Of a stretch of DNA of 64,000 nucleotides, positions 37,285 to 46,746 are shown in pieces. Origin of the DNA: Streptomyces sp. WMMC940 (lineage in GTDB: Bacteria > Actinomycetota > Actinomycetes > Streptomycetales > Streptomycetaceae); the NCBI RefSeq assembly GCF_027460265.1, contig NZ_JAPZBC010000001.1, positions 2,569,501 through 2,633,500 of the forward strand. The letters are read 5' to 3'. Every line of letters starts with the position of its first letter. Position 1 is the stretch's first letter. The position numbers were made by a program, and so were the translations under genes. The notes below the pieces were generated by a model. It worked only from the letters and a program-made list of their open reading frames with translations, did not search any database and was not told the origin of the DNA.

Positions 37285-37386
37285 ATCGTCGCACGAACGA
37301 CTGTCGATCTCTCGCTCTTATGCTCGCACGAACACCGAGAAGCGCGAGGAAACATGACGTGAGATCAGTTCGATTGTGCGACGATC
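37285..37386. promoter_or_regulatory. Divergent operator region with inverted repeats
   Basis: GATCGTCGCAC (37285-37295) is matched by its inverse GTGCGACGATC (37376-37386). A direct repeat TCGCACGAAC occurs at 37289-37298 and 37324-37333, and TTCGTGTG follows at 37391. The sites lie between the divergent genes at 37215 and 37422, a natural place for a repressor controlling both. Confidence 0.55.
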
Positions 37387-37421
37387 ATCATTCGTGTGTG
37401 GAGATGCCTCTGGGGGCTGTG

Positions 37422-37943
37422 ATGTCCGAACCGCCTGCTGATTTCCTGCCGGGCCCCGATTCGGTGTGGCCCGATCCCGTGGACCGGCCGATGGAGTTCT
37501 CGGCGCCGCACGGTTTCGTCTGGGCGGCGATGGCGCCGGGGGAACGGTACATACGTATGCGCGAGTTGGCCCGGTGGGTCAACTGGCTCGTGACCGCCTT
37601 CGAGTTGCAGGGGCAGATTCCCCCATGCTGGTACCGGCATCCGTCGATCCTGGAGCACCTGACGGCCCTTTACGCCTCCTGGGTACGGATCTACTGCCGC
37701 ACCACGAGCGGCTCCGACCTCGCGGAAGCCGAGTGGATCTCCACCCTGCACGCCTTCGAGCCGTATCTGCGGGCACCGGCCTGCGCGAACGGCACCCATC
37801 ACGAGACCCCCGCCCCCGCCCCGACCGCCGCCGCGGGCGAAGACCTCGAGGAATTCCTGGCCACGTCCGCTTTCGGCGCCGCCGAGGCCGAGCACCCAGC
37901 CGAGGCGGAAGCGGCACGTCAGGCGTCCGACCCCCTGCTGTAG
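37422..37943 (+). CDS. DUF4913-like small protein
   Basis: A 173-residue protein. The centre MRELARWVNWLVTAFELQGQ, CWYRHPSILEHLTALYASWV is similar in spacing to the WCPAWWKH-EAISRLDAIWRAW core of the DUF4913-like protein at 13740. The C-terminus is acidic and Ala-rich. Starts at 37398 (GTG), 37404 and 37422 are possible; I chose ATG 37422 because GGGGG lies 6-10 nt upstream. It leads a plus-strand trio reaching the relaxase. Confidence 0.68.
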   Translation: MSEPPADFLPGPDSVWPDPVDRPMEFSAPHGFVWAAMAPGERYIRMRELARWVNWLVTAFELQGQIPPCWYRHPSILEHLTALYASWVRIYCRTTSGSDLAEAEWISTLHAFEPYLRAPACANGTHHETPAPAPTAAAGEDLEEFLATSAFGAAEAEHPAEAEAARQASDPLL

Positions 37944-38001
37944 CTGTCCGACCACGTGTGAGCCGCGCTCGCGTGATCCGCGTACCCCGCTGGGAGCGTG
38001 A

Positions 38002-39543
38002 ATGGCGAACAAGCCCATAGCATCCGACGAGGACATCGACCGGGCCTTTCAACAGGCCCGCAGTGCCTGGTCGCACATCCGCGCCCGGGGTCTCGTCGTG
38101 GGCCTTCAGGGCTTGGACCGAGACCTGGAACGGCTACGGGACGCCTGGTGGCGGGCGGGCGAGCTACCCACCGTCTCCCGCCCCAGAACGACGCGGGAGG
38201 ACCTGTACACCGCGGTGGCCGGCGCCCTCAAGGCCGTCGACGACCACGCCCCCGAATTCGCGGGGCAGGAGGCGTGGAACGACCTGAGGCAGGTGCGCAC
38301 GGCCACCAGGGCCGTGCGGAGCACCGCGATGAGCCTGACCGGCGACAGGTTCTGGGCGACCCTGCGCAACGACCTTGACTGGCGGGCCTTCTGGCACCAT
38401 GTTGAAGCCAACTCCAGTGCTGCTTACGCCCGTTGTGCCGCATCCCTGGCCGATCGTCTCGAAGCGGGGCCGAGCTCGCCGCGAACGGAATCGGCGGTAG
38501 CGGCGCTCAGAGACCTACGGAACGCGGCCTCCGAGTACAGCGCCCGGCTGCGCGAAACCGCACCCCAACAGGCACTGGCCCCCGAGGCCGGGGCCGAGCG
38601 GATCAACGCCGACCTGGCCCGTATGCATCACCCCTACGCTGGCTACGGCCCGCGGGAGGGAGCGGCCGAGTCGCGGGAGGATCTACGCAGGATCAACCGG
38701 GAAGTGACCCAGTCGTCCACGGCGATCGCGAACCGGTTCAACGAATGGCTGCTCACCGACAGCGGCAAACGGGCCTTTCGCTCCCACGCCTCCACCAAGG
38801 CGTTGTCCGACGCCCGCAAGCAGCTTCCTCCCCTGGGGCGGCTCGGCTCCGGAGACGACATGGGGCGGGACGCCGATCAGTACCGGCTGGCCGCCCGGCT
38901 CTACGGACGATTCGCGAACATGGCCGCCGCCGAGGCCGCCAGACGCTCGGTCACGGATCCGCCTCGGGACGTCGCACTGCTGGAGGCGGTGGCCAAGGAC
39001 GCGCAGGAGCACGCACGGCGGCTGGCTCGCACCCTGCCGCCGGGCAACGACCCGTCCGCACGCGCCTATCCGCTGCAGAGCGAGGCGCTGGAATCCGGTG
39101 AGGACGTCGTCGCGGCCTTCCGTTCCTGGCGTACGACCGACATGGCGCAGAAACTGCTGCGGCACGGCGCCGATGACCGGATCCGTGCCTTCGGCGAGGC
39201 CTGGCGCGCCCTGTATCCGGCACGGAGTCACTCTGCGCCCTTCGATCCGCAGGCCGATGCCGTGGCGTTCGCGGCAGCGGCCAGAGCCGCGCGGCACATC
39301 GCGTGGTCCGCGGAGAAGAGCAGGAGATATTCGTACCAGGCCTCCGACATAGCCGGGCTGCGCCGGGTCGCCGACGCGGCGGACAAGCACGCGAGCCGAC
39401 TCGCGGCGACGCCGAAGCCCCGTTCGGCGACACCGGCTCGGAACCGCTTGGCAACCCTCGGTCCGTCGGCGGCCGTCGGCTCCCCTGCTCCGGTACGCCC
39501 CGGCGTGGCCGGCCCCCGTGCCGGGGACGTCGGCCTGGGGTGA
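38002..39543 (+). CDS. Hypothetical helical protein of the relaxase neighbourhood
   Basis: A 513-residue Arg/Ala-rich soluble protein with many predicted helices (LQGLDRDLERLRDAWWRAGE, VAALRDLRNAASEYSARLRE, VALLEAVAKDAQEHARRLAR). No catalytic motif or membrane segment. The last 50 residues are a Pro/Ala linker. It follows the DUF4913-like gene by 58 nt and precedes the DUF5710 gene by 43 nt, presumably as one operon. Helical bundles of this kind are common among relaxosome and DNA-binding accessories, but I cannot assign a family. Confidence 0.65.
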   Translation: MANKPIASDEDIDRAFQQARSAWSHIRARGLVVGLQGLDRDLERLRDAWWRAGELPTVSRPRTTREDLYTAVAGALKAVDDHAPEFAGQEAWNDLRQVRTATRAVRSTAMSLTGDRFWATLRNDLDWRAFWHHVEANSSAAYARCAASLADRLEAGPSSPRTESAVAALRDLRNAASEYSARLRETAPQQALAPEAGAERINADLARMHHPYAGYGPREGAAESREDLRRINREVTQSSTAIANRFNEWLLTDSGKRAFRSHASTKALSDARKQLPPLGRLGSGDDMGRDADQYRLAARLYGRFANMAAAEAARRSVTDPPRDVALLEAVAKDAQEHARRLARTLPPGNDPSARAYPLQSEALESGEDVVAAFRSWRTTDMAQKLLRHGADDRIRAFGEAWRALYPARSHSAPFDPQADAVAFAAAARAARHIAWSAEKSRRYSYQASDIAGLRRVADAADKHASRLAATPKPRSATPARNRLATLGPSAAVGSPAPVRPGVAGPRAGDVGLG

Positions 39544-39586
39544 GCGACGCCTCCCGGCCCTACCCTGTACCGGTGGAGGGGTGAGG

Positions 39587-40744
39587 ATGGAGCGCGTCTG
39601 GCTCGACGTCCCGTTCGCGGAGAAGGACGAGGCGAAGGCTCATGGGGCCCGGTGGGACACAAGGGCGAAACGTTGGTACTCGCCCCGGCCGGGAGTGCCG
39701 GGGCTGAGGCGGTGGGCCGCACTTCCCGAGGTCCCCGACCTGCTTCCCGGCGAGGACCGGTCCTTCGGGTCCGGACTCTTCGTGGACCTGGTTCCGCGGT
39801 CGTGCTGGTTCACCCATGTCCGCAGCTGTGTGAGTCCCCGCGACTGGGAGCGACTGCGCCGGATGATCAGCTGCCGGGCGGATCAGCGCTGCGAGGTATG
39901 CGGGCGGAGCGAGCACCGGGAGGCAGGGCGCTGGCTGGAGGCCCACGAGCGGTGGGAGTACGACACCGCCGCGGGCGTGCAGCGGCTGCGCCGACTGGTG
40001 TGCCTGTGCACGGACTGCCACGCCACGACTCACTTCGGTCTCGCGGAGGTGCGAGGCCGTCGGGAGGAGGCGCTGGCCCACCTGCGCGCGGTGACACGGA
40101 TGTCGCGGCGACAGGCGGAGGCCCACGTCCGCGACGCCTTCGCCGTATGGCGCGCGCGCTCGGCACTGACCTGGACCCTGGACCTGGACATCCTCACAGG
40201 CGCCGGGGTGGAGGTGGTCCGGCCCCAGCCGGCGGAGGAACGGCAACGCATCGCATGGCGGACGGCCGAGCAGGAACGCCGTACGACGGCAAGCTCGGGC
40301 GGCACGCCACCGATCCCCTCACCCGCGGCGGCTCCGCTCCCCGCCCCCGCGGAGGTCACCGACGCGGAACTGACCGAGGCCCTGCGGCAGGTGCTCGGCC
40401 GACCCGCGACAGGAGGCGGAACGCAGTGGATCACTGTGCCTCGCCGACCGTGGTTCTGCCACCTGTGCGACAGCGATGTCCGCCCGCCGGAGATCGCGCT
40501 CGCCTCCGTACGGGAACTGCCGGACGGGGCAAGGGAGATCGTGGCCGCACCGTGCGAGTGGGCCCACGTCGTGGCCGAAGCGGAGCTGCCCGCCGCCCAT
40601 CACCGGGCGGTGATGGCCGCCGCGGCGGACACGCTGTCCGCCCCGGGCACTGCCGCTTCCTGGGACGCGGACCGGGGTGGTCTGCGGGTGATCAGGGGGC
40701 GCCTGGCAGATCAGCGACAGGAGCGCCGTCGGCCCCTGTGGTGA
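39587..40744 (+). CDS. DUF5710 plus HNH-like zinc-finger protein
   Basis: A 385-residue protein. The N-terminal DUF5710 module RVWLDVPFAEKDEAKAHGAR WD ends in KRWYSP, a motif widespread in plasmid primases and TraC-like proteins. Next comes an HNH-like zinc site: RCEVCGRSEH, LEAHERWEYD and CLCTDCHATTH, with Cys-Cys, His and Cys-Cys-His in the right order. A second CxxC lies in WFCHLCDSDV. ATG 39587 has GGAGGGGTGAGG upstream. A role in DNA processing near the relaxase is plausible; nuclease activity is a guess from the HNH-like pattern. Confidence 0.75.
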   Translation: MERVWLDVPFAEKDEAKAHGARWDTRAKRWYSPRPGVPGLRRWAALPEVPDLLPGEDRSFGSGLFVDLVPRSCWFTHVRSCVSPRDWERLRRMISCRADQRCEVCGRSEHREAGRWLEAHERWEYDTAAGVQRLRRLVCLCTDCHATTHFGLAEVRGRREEALAHLRAVTRMSRRQAEAHVRDAFAVWRARSALTWTLDLDILTGAGVEVVRPQPAEERQRIAWRTAEQERRTTASSGGTPPIPSPAAAPLPAPAEVTDAELTEALRQVLGRPATGGGTQWITVPRRPWFCHLCDSDVRPPEIALASVRELPDGAREIVAAPCEWAHVVAEAELPAAHHRAVMAAAADTLSAPGTAASWDADRGGLRVIRGRLADQRQERRRPLW

Positions 40745-40751
40745 GCCCGTC

Positions 40752-40828
40752 CCCTATATATAGGCGCCTCCCCCTCTCACCGCAGAAGCCGAACACCGGC
40801 CCCCTCACCGCAGGAGCCGAAGACCGGC
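40752..40828. repeat. Palindrome and tandem repeat between convergent genes
   Basis: CCTATATATAGG (40753-40764) is a perfect 12-bp palindrome. It is followed by two copies, 28 bp apart (from 40776 and 40804), of CTCACCGCAGAAGCCGAACA-type sequence. The block lies between the convergent DUF5710 and relaxase genes, where bidirectional termination is expected. Confidence 0.5.
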
Positions 40829-40836
40829 TCCTCGTG

Positions 40837-43800
40837 TCATCGGCCCTGTCCCGGCCCCTCCCTACGGGGAGCGGACGGCCGCAGCGGCGCGACGCCCTGC
40901 TCGGCCCCCGGCACGTACCCCCGGGCCGCGCGCTGCCGCTCCTGCCGCTCGGCGGCGCGGCGCTCGTCGGGCAGGGCCGCCCGCACACTCATCCCCCCGC
41001 GCAGAGCGGCGGCCTCGTCACGCAGTTCCCGCGAGCGGGCCCGCATGGACCTCGCATCGCGCTCGGCCGCGGCCGAGCTGCGGACGGCACTGTCGCGGGC
41101 GGCCGCCAGAGCCGCGGGAAGGGTGCCCCCGGCCCTCTCCCACTCGTCCAGCGTCCGCTGGTGACCGCCAGGGGCACCGGCAGTGATCGCCGCTTCGTCA
41201 CGCTGCCGCTCGGCCAGCGCGATCTCGGCCTGGAGCTGCGCGGCCCTCCGGCCCAGCTGTTCCAACGTCCCTTCCAGCTCACGCCGTTCACCGCCCCTGA
41301 CCACCGGCACCCCGAGCCGGGTGGCGGTGAGCCGAGCCGCGATCTCCTCGCGCCGGGAGGCGTTGCCGGCCATCTCGCGTACGGCCTCCTCCCCTCGCTC
41401 CTGCGCCGCACGCAGCCGGTGAATCGCCGCCGCCTGATCCGCCAGCGCCCGCACCGACCGCTCGATACGACCGCCGGGAGCCGCCGCGGAACTGAGCTCG
41501 GCCGCGCGTTCCTGAAGCGAGGAGGCGCTGGAGTCCGCGGCGCGCGCGGCGTCCAGCGCACGCCGGTGCGCGTCGCGCAGCTGCCGGTCCGACAGCCGTC
41601 CGTGCGGCCGCAGATACCACGCGGCGATCTCGGCCGCCTCCGGTGCCTGCCGCGCCTGAGGCTCCCCATCCGCCGTACCCCGCAGGGCCCGGCGTGCCAG
41701 CTCGCGGCGGGCCTCGCCGCCGCGCCGCTCCCGCTCCCGGTCGGCCAGCGCCTGAGGTGCCAGTGCCACCAGCACCTGGCGTGCCTCGTCGGCCGACCGC
41801 CCTTCCCGCAGGGCCTCCGCCTCGGCCTCGTCCGCCCGCCGCACCAGCTGCCGCAACCGCGCGAGCTGCTCCGGCTCCTGGGCCACCTGGCGCAGTACCT
41901 CCGCCCGGTTGCGGGCATCGCGCGCCACCTGCTCGGCCGCGTCGCGAGCCTGCTCGGCCCGCTGCAGTTCGGCCAGCGCGTCCCCGACCCGGCGCGCCCG
42001 GTCGGCGGCGCTCCGGCCCGCGTGGTCGGCCCGGCCGAGCGCCTGCTCGTCCAGTACGGCCACCCGCTCACGGGGGCCGGATCCCGTACGCCATGCCGCG
42101 ATCGCCGTATGGGCCTGGTCGTAGTCGGAGGCCGATACGGGGTCCGCCGGACGCTCCCCGAGCGCGACCGTCTCGTGGCCGAAGTCCCACAGCTCCCGGT
42201 AGGCGGACACGGCGGCAGCGGCGTCGTCCCACAGCGGGCGCGCGGGGTCGTCGGCGGCTGGCCGCACCCCGAGCACGTCGAGCCAGGCGGGACCCTCGGC
42301 GGCCAGTTCGGCGGCGCGCACGGCCGGGTCGGGCAGATCCTGGGCGGCCCGCCACAGGGCCCGCAGACGCGCCCCATCGCCGCCCGCCGCGGGCGCGGGC
42401 CCGGTCGGCTCCGCACCTTCGTGGCGGGCGAGATCGCGGTAGAGGGCAGCCGCCGTGATCTGATGCCGCCAGGCCGCCGCAGCATCGGCCTCACCTGGCT
42501 CGGGGCCGTAGAACGCCGCCCAGCCCTCACCGGTCTCAGCGTCCAGCACGGCCGACTCCGCCAGCTCCACGGCCCGCGACTGTGCCGCCTCGGCCAGCTC
42601 CCGCGCGGCCGCCAGGGTCTCCCGGTCGTCGCGTGGATCCGTCTCGGGAACCACCAGACCGAGCGCGGCCAGGACGTCGTCGCCCCGCACCTGGGGCATC
42701 GCGACGAGCTCGGGCGCGGTCGCCGGCCGGGGCGCGTCGTCCGCGCGCCGGAACTCCTCCGGCCGGCCCTCGTCCTCGTCGACCGCACGGGCGTTACGGG
42801 CATGCACCACGGCCGCGATGTCACGGACCGGGACGCCGTTCTCGTCGAGGAAACCGCGCGCGTTCCACGTCGCCCGGAGCAGCCGGTCGGTGTCGAAACC
42901 GGCGTCGGCCAGACGGCCGAGCTGGATGCGCAGCGCGGGCCACGCGGGAGCGCCCGTGAGCTGCTCGGCGGCGTCCTGCCCGAGGACCGCGGCCACCGCG
43001 TGGCGCGCCCGGTCGTCCGCGATCTGGTCCAGGACGTAGGTGAGGCGGCTGGTGTGCGTCCGCACCGAGCGGGCCTCTTCGCGCATCCGGCGGGCCACGA
43101 CGGTGGCCGAGTGCCGGCTGCCGTCACGGCGCAGGACCGACTGCCACACCTGACGGGCGGTGAGCTCGGCCCCCGGCTCCCCGGTCTCCGGGTCGGCGTC
43201 CTGCGAGGTGACGAGATAGGCGTGGTTGGTGTAGCGGCCACGGGTCAGTGCCGGGTAGGCGCCGCTGCGGTCCAGCGAGGCGTCGAACAGGGCGTGTCCC
43301 GCGTCCACGGTGACGCCCTGGGCGCGGTCCTTGGTGATGGCGTAACCGAGTTCGGCGCCCGCGCCCACGTAGTCGGCGGGGAGCGTGATCAGGCGCCCGG
43401 TCCTTGCGTGCCGGGCCGTGACGGCACCGTCCTCCTCGACGGCCTCGACCGTCCAAGTGTCGCCGTTACGGACCCACTGGCGCCCGTCGTGCGTCCGCAG
43501 CCGCCGGTCGTTCGCCCGGGTGACCACACGGTCACCGGCCCCCGCCCGGTTGCCGTCCGACAGCGCGGCCTCGACGGCCGTGTCGACCTCGCCGCGCGCG
43601 ATCAGATCGTCCCGGGCGCGGGCGTTGAGCTGCGCCACCAGACCGTTGCTGGACGCGATCATGATGGCGCTGAGCCCGTCGTCACGGTCCTTGCGCCACG
43701 CCTCGTACAGGGCGTCGATCATGTGCGAGGCGCCGCCGTGCACCATGCGCCCGCGCTGCGCGTAAGCGTCGAAGGAGGCGTCCGCCTCACCCCGGGACAC

Positions 43801-45897
43801 GGCGGCGGCGGCCTCGACCTCCCACCGGCGGATCGTCTTGTCCGCGTCCCGGAAGCGCCGCACCTCGGTCAGGTACTGAGCCCCGGCGTCGGCCTTCACG
43901 AGCTCCAGCGCACCGCCCACCCCCGGCGAACCGAGCTGGCGCGGGTCACCCACCAGCAGCAGCCGCCCACCGGCACTCTCCACCTGCCGGGACAGCGCCA
44001 GCAGGTCCGGAGTGGACGCCTGCCCCGCCTCGTCGACGATGACGATCTGCCCCGGAGCCAGCGACCAGTGGGGCCCGCCCTGCCGCTCGCTCATGAACCG
44101 CCAGCGGGCGATGTTCTCCGCCCGGATACCGGCCTCCTCGGCCAGGTTGTCGGCCTGCACCTGACCACCCGCCAGGCCCAGCACCGGCAGCCCGTGCGCC
44201 TCCGCCGCCTCCCGCACCAGCCGCATGATCGTCGTCTTGCCGGTACCGGCCGGACCGATGACAGCGCTGATCCGCACATCGGACCCGAGCAGATTCCGTA
44301 CGACGCAACGCTGCTCCTCGCTGGGCGCGAACCCGCGCTCGGCGTCGGCCGCCGCGAGCGCCTCGTCGACCTCCCGCGCACTCAGCACCCGCACCGGGGC
44401 GGGGCGCGTGGCCCCCTCCACCAGCTCCTGCTCGGCGGCCAGCAGCGCGTGCGACGTGAACAGCCGCCCGGTCACCACCGGCTCGAACAACGACGTGCCG
44501 TCGGCCCGCTGGAACCGCTCCGGCAACGCCACCGTGTCCGGCGCGTCCAGGCGCACGCACCGGCGCGGATCGAGGACCGCGTCGGTCACCCGCCGCACCG
44601 CGGAATCGAAGGACGCGTCGTCCAGCCGCACATGCCAGCCGCTCGCCACCAGCTGCCGGTAGACCTCGGCCGCGGCGTTGGAACGCGTCCAATGGGCGCG
44701 CTGCGACTCCAGCACCTCGAGCGCCCGGTCCGCCACATCACTCAACCGCACATCGGCGTCGGCCGCGTCGAGCACGGCCTGCCGCGAGGCCTCACGCGAG
44801 TGCTGGATCCACTTGTCCGGACGCCGCTTGCCCTGCTGCCGGGCACGCCGTCGCCACGCCCGCCGCTCCTGCTCCACCGTCGTCGCACGCTTGTCCGGAC
44901 GCGCGGTCAAAGCCGCCGACTGGGCGAGCTTGTACGACTCCGCACGGGACGGCTCGCGCCCCTCCCGCGCCATGAAGTCACGCGTCAGCGACGCCAGCGC
45001 GCCCTCCGTGCTGCGACGCCGCTGGGAGAAATAACCCACCATCTCCGCGTCCACACCGAGGAACTCCCGCACCGGCCGCCGCGACGGGCGGACGGTGTTC
45101 TGCCGGGCCTCGGCAAGGACACCGAACTCGGCGGCCATGCCCCGCTCCACCTCGGCCGTGTACTGCTCGGAGAACTCCACGGCGAGGGCGTGCAACGGCC
45201 GCGCGTCCAGCGCCAGCCACCGCCCGTCCTCGGTGCGCACCTTGGCGCTGACGGCGAGGTGCCGGTGGAAGTCGGGGTCACCCGCGCGCGAGCTGCGGTG
45301 CGTGAAGGAAGCGCCGATGAGGCCCTTCCCGGGCACCTGGACCTGGGCGGCGGCGGTGGGGCCGACACGCGTCCAGCACGCCTCCTTCTCGATACGGTCG
45401 AAGACCTTCTCGAACGCCTCCCGCTCCACCTTCTCCAGCCGCCGGCGCTGCTCGTTGTCGGCGGTGGCCCACAGGATCGAGAAGCTCTTCACCGGGGAGA
45501 ACACCATCTCCCAACCGGCCCGGGCGGTCCTGTTCCCCTCCCGGTCCGCCTTCGCCCTGAGCTGCTGACGACGCGCCTCGCTCGCCTCCGGCTCGCTCTG
45601 CAGATACTGCGCGTACAGATCATCGGCGGGCGTGTACCGCGGCCAAGCCCGCCCCATCTTCTGCCCGCTGATCGGGTCGACGGCGTCCTTGAACACCGCG
45701 TCGGCCGCCTCCCGGCTCACCCGGCCGGTGAGCCCCATCGCCTCCGCCTGAGCCCCCAGCCACTCCCCCGGGGTGTCACCGCCGTGCGCCCAATGGGCCG
45801 CCAGATCCTTCACACCGGCCTTCATGTCGTCACCGGCGACGGTGGACAGGAGGTAGTCGATGCCGGACCCGGAGGACAGCGGGTGCAGCGTGATCAC
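40837..45897 (-). CDS. MobF (TrwC/TraI-type) relaxase-helicase
   Basis: About 1686 residues. The N-terminal relaxase domain nicks one oriT strand and stays covalently attached: candidate catalytic Tyr15 in LSSGSGIDYLL, and three metal-binding histidines in FTHRSSRAGDPDFHRHLAV (H200, H211, H213), spaced +11 and +2 exactly as in TraI. The C-terminal half is a RecD2-like 5'-3' helicase with Walker A GPAGTGKTTIMR (about residue 550), Walker B IVIVDEAGQAS and LLLVGDPRQLGSPG, and a long Arg/Glu helical tail. GTG 45897 precedes ITLHPLSSGSG, the normal family start; GTG 45978 gives a longer form. Together with the T4CP and VirB4 genes it makes a self-transmissible ssDNA-transfer system. Confidence 0.95.
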   Translation of the reverse strand: MITLHPLSSGSGIDYLLSTVAGDDMKAGVKDLAAHWAHGGDTPGEWLGAQAEAMGLTGRVSREAADAVFKDAVDPISGQKMGRAWPRYTPADDLYAQYLQSEPEASEARRQQLRAKADREGNRTARAGWEMVFSPVKSFSILWATADNEQRRRLEKVEREAFEKVFDRIEKEACWTRVGPTAAAQVQVPGKGLIGASFTHRSSRAGDPDFHRHLAVSAKVRTEDGRWLALDARPLHALAVEFSEQYTAEVERGMAAEFGVLAEARQNTVRPSRRPVREFLGVDAEMVGYFSQRRRSTEGALASLTRDFMAREGREPSRAESYKLAQSAALTARPDKRATTVEQERRAWRRRARQQGKRRPDKWIQHSREASRQAVLDAADADVRLSDVADRALEVLESQRAHWTRSNAAAEVYRQLVASGWHVRLDDASFDSAVRRVTDAVLDPRRCVRLDAPDTVALPERFQRADGTSLFEPVVTGRLFTSHALLAAEQELVEGATRPAPVRVLSAREVDEALAAADAERGFAPSEEQRCVVRNLLGSDVRISAVIGPAGTGKTTIMRLVREAAEAHGLPVLGLAGGQVQADNLAEEAGIRAENIARWRFMSERQGGPHWSLAPGQIVIVDEAGQASTPDLLALSRQVESAGGRLLLVGDPRQLGSPGVGGALELVKADAGAQYLTEVRRFRDADKTIRRWEVEAAAAVSRGEADASFDAYAQRGRMVHGGASHMIDALYEAWRKDRDDGLSAIMIASSNGLVAQLNARARDDLIARGEVDTAVEAALSDGNRAGAGDRVVTRANDRRLRTHDGRQWVRNGDTWTVEAVEEDGAVTARHARTGRLITLPADYVGAGAELGYAITKDRAQGVTVDAGHALFDASLDRSGAYPALTRGRYTNHAYLVTSQDADPETGEPGAELTARQVWQSVLRRDGSRHSATVVARRMREEARSVRTHTSRLTYVLDQIADDRARHAVAAVLGQDAAEQLTGAPAWPALRIQLGRLADAGFDTDRLLRATWNARGFLDENGVPVRDIAAVVHARNARAVDEDEGRPEEFRRADDAPRPATAPELVAMPQVRGDDVLAALGLVVPETDPRDDRETLAAARELAEAAQSRAVELAESAVLDAETGEGWAAFYGPEPGEADAAAAWRHQITAAALYRDLARHEGAEPTGPAPAAGGDGARLRALWRAAQDLPDPAVRAAELAAEGPAWLDVLGVRPAADDPARPLWDDAAAAVSAYRELWDFGHETVALGERPADPVSASDYDQAHTAIAAWRTGSGPRERVAVLDEQALGRADHAGRSAADRARRVGDALAELQRAEQARDAAEQVARDARNRAEVLRQVAQEPEQLARLRQLVRRADEAEAEALREGRSADEARQVLVALAPQALADRERERRGGEARRELARRALRGTADGEPQARQAPEAAEIAAWYLRPHGRLSDRQLRDAHRRALDAARAADSSASSLQERAAELSSAAAPGGRIERSVRALADQAAAIHRLRAAQERGEEAVREMAGNASRREEIAARLTATRLGVPVVRGGERRELEGTLEQLGRRAAQLQAEIALAERQRDEAAITAGAPGGHQRTLDEWERAGGTLPAALAAARDSAVRSSAAAERDARSMRARSRELRDEAAALRGGMSVRAALPDERRAAERQERQRAARGYVPGAEQGVAPLRPSAPRREGPGQGR

Positions 45898-45978
45898 CGG
45901 CAACACCTCGCGCTCGCACGCGACTTGGCGCCGCGTGAGGTGAGAGGGATAACCGATGCTGCCATGACTACAGTTCAC

Positions 45979-46154
45979 CCGATGGACTGACGAATAGCAA
46001 GAGGTGTGATCAACTTTTCGAGCCTCCGGTTCTCCTTTTTCCGCGCAGGGCGCGGGAGTTGCACCGAAGACGGAAATGCCAACGCCTCAACCACCGCTGC
46101 GGAGACGGCGGTTGCGGTTGTGACACCGGCCCGAGATCGGCGATCATGGGCCGC
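45979..46154. other. Candidate origin of transfer (oriT) region
   Basis: The 170-bp gap between the relaxase start and the divergent accessory gene. It contains an AT-rich stretch (GATCAACTTTTCGAG) followed by an imperfect inverted repeat, CAACCACCGC at 46088-46097 and GCGGTTGCGGTTG at about 46108-46120. In MobF systems oriT normally lies next to the relaxase gene and has this layout. No nic site can be identified from sequence alone. Confidence 0.45.
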
Positions 46155-46565
46155 ATGACCTCACGACACAACGAACGCCTCATGGCCCGCCGCCAGGCCC
46201 TGCGCGAACAGCACAAGCGGGAACTGGAGGAGGCCAAGCGCCGCCAAGCCGCCCAACTCGCCGTCATCACCGACTTCGACCAGCGCATAGCCCGCCTGGA
46301 AGCAGCCGAACTGGACGTGGCCAAGGCCGTGGCCAAGGCAGTGGACGTCTTCGGCGGCAGAAAGGAAGCGGCCGAAGCCCTGGGGCTCACGGCGGCGCAG
46401 GTACGCGACTACATGAGCCGCTCGGCGGATGACGACGCCGACCAGGACGCCGAACACGACTCTGGCCGCGACGCCAACCCCGACGAGACGGCCCGGACCG
46501 AAGCTCCCGAGGCCCACCCCCAGCCGGCGGAGAACGAGCCCTCCTCGCTCCCCGCCGGCTACTGA
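46155..46565 (+). CDS. Small accessory DNA-binding protein opposite the relaxase
   Basis: A 136-residue basic-then-acidic protein. Residues 1-55 form a charged helix (ALREQHKRELEEAKRRQAAQ); residues 70-95 contain a helix-turn-helix-like FGGRKEAAEALGLTAAQVRD; the tail is Asp/Glu-rich. Size, HTH and the position beside oriT and divergent from a MobF relaxase fit a relaxosome accessory (TrwA/TraY-like in role, not in sequence). ATG 46155; 46146 is an alternative. Confidence 0.68.
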   Translation: MTSRHNERLMARRQALREQHKRELEEAKRRQAAQLAVITDFDQRIARLEAAELDVAKAVAKAVDVFGGRKEAAEALGLTAAQVRDYMSRSADDDADQDAEHDSGRDANPDETARTEAPEAHPQPAENEPSSLPAGY

Positions 46566-46746
46566 CGGACGCCTGGCTTGCTGCTCACCACCAGGCGAAC
46601 TCGCGCAGAAGGTTCGCCTCGATGCGCATCCAGCCGCCCGCACGTGGCGCGCGCCTGCGAGAACGTGTCATGGTCCCTCCTCGGCTCCCGACGGACACCG
46701 CACGTGCGGCGGGGGGCGGCTGCTCGCCGCCCCCCGCCGCGGACCG

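Noticed and set aside
39652..45990. A 2112-codon open frame on the plus strand opposite the relaxase.
   Set aside because: It is antisense to clear relaxase/helicase motifs, Arg/Pro/Gly-rich without domains; GC-rich coding DNA gives such shadows.
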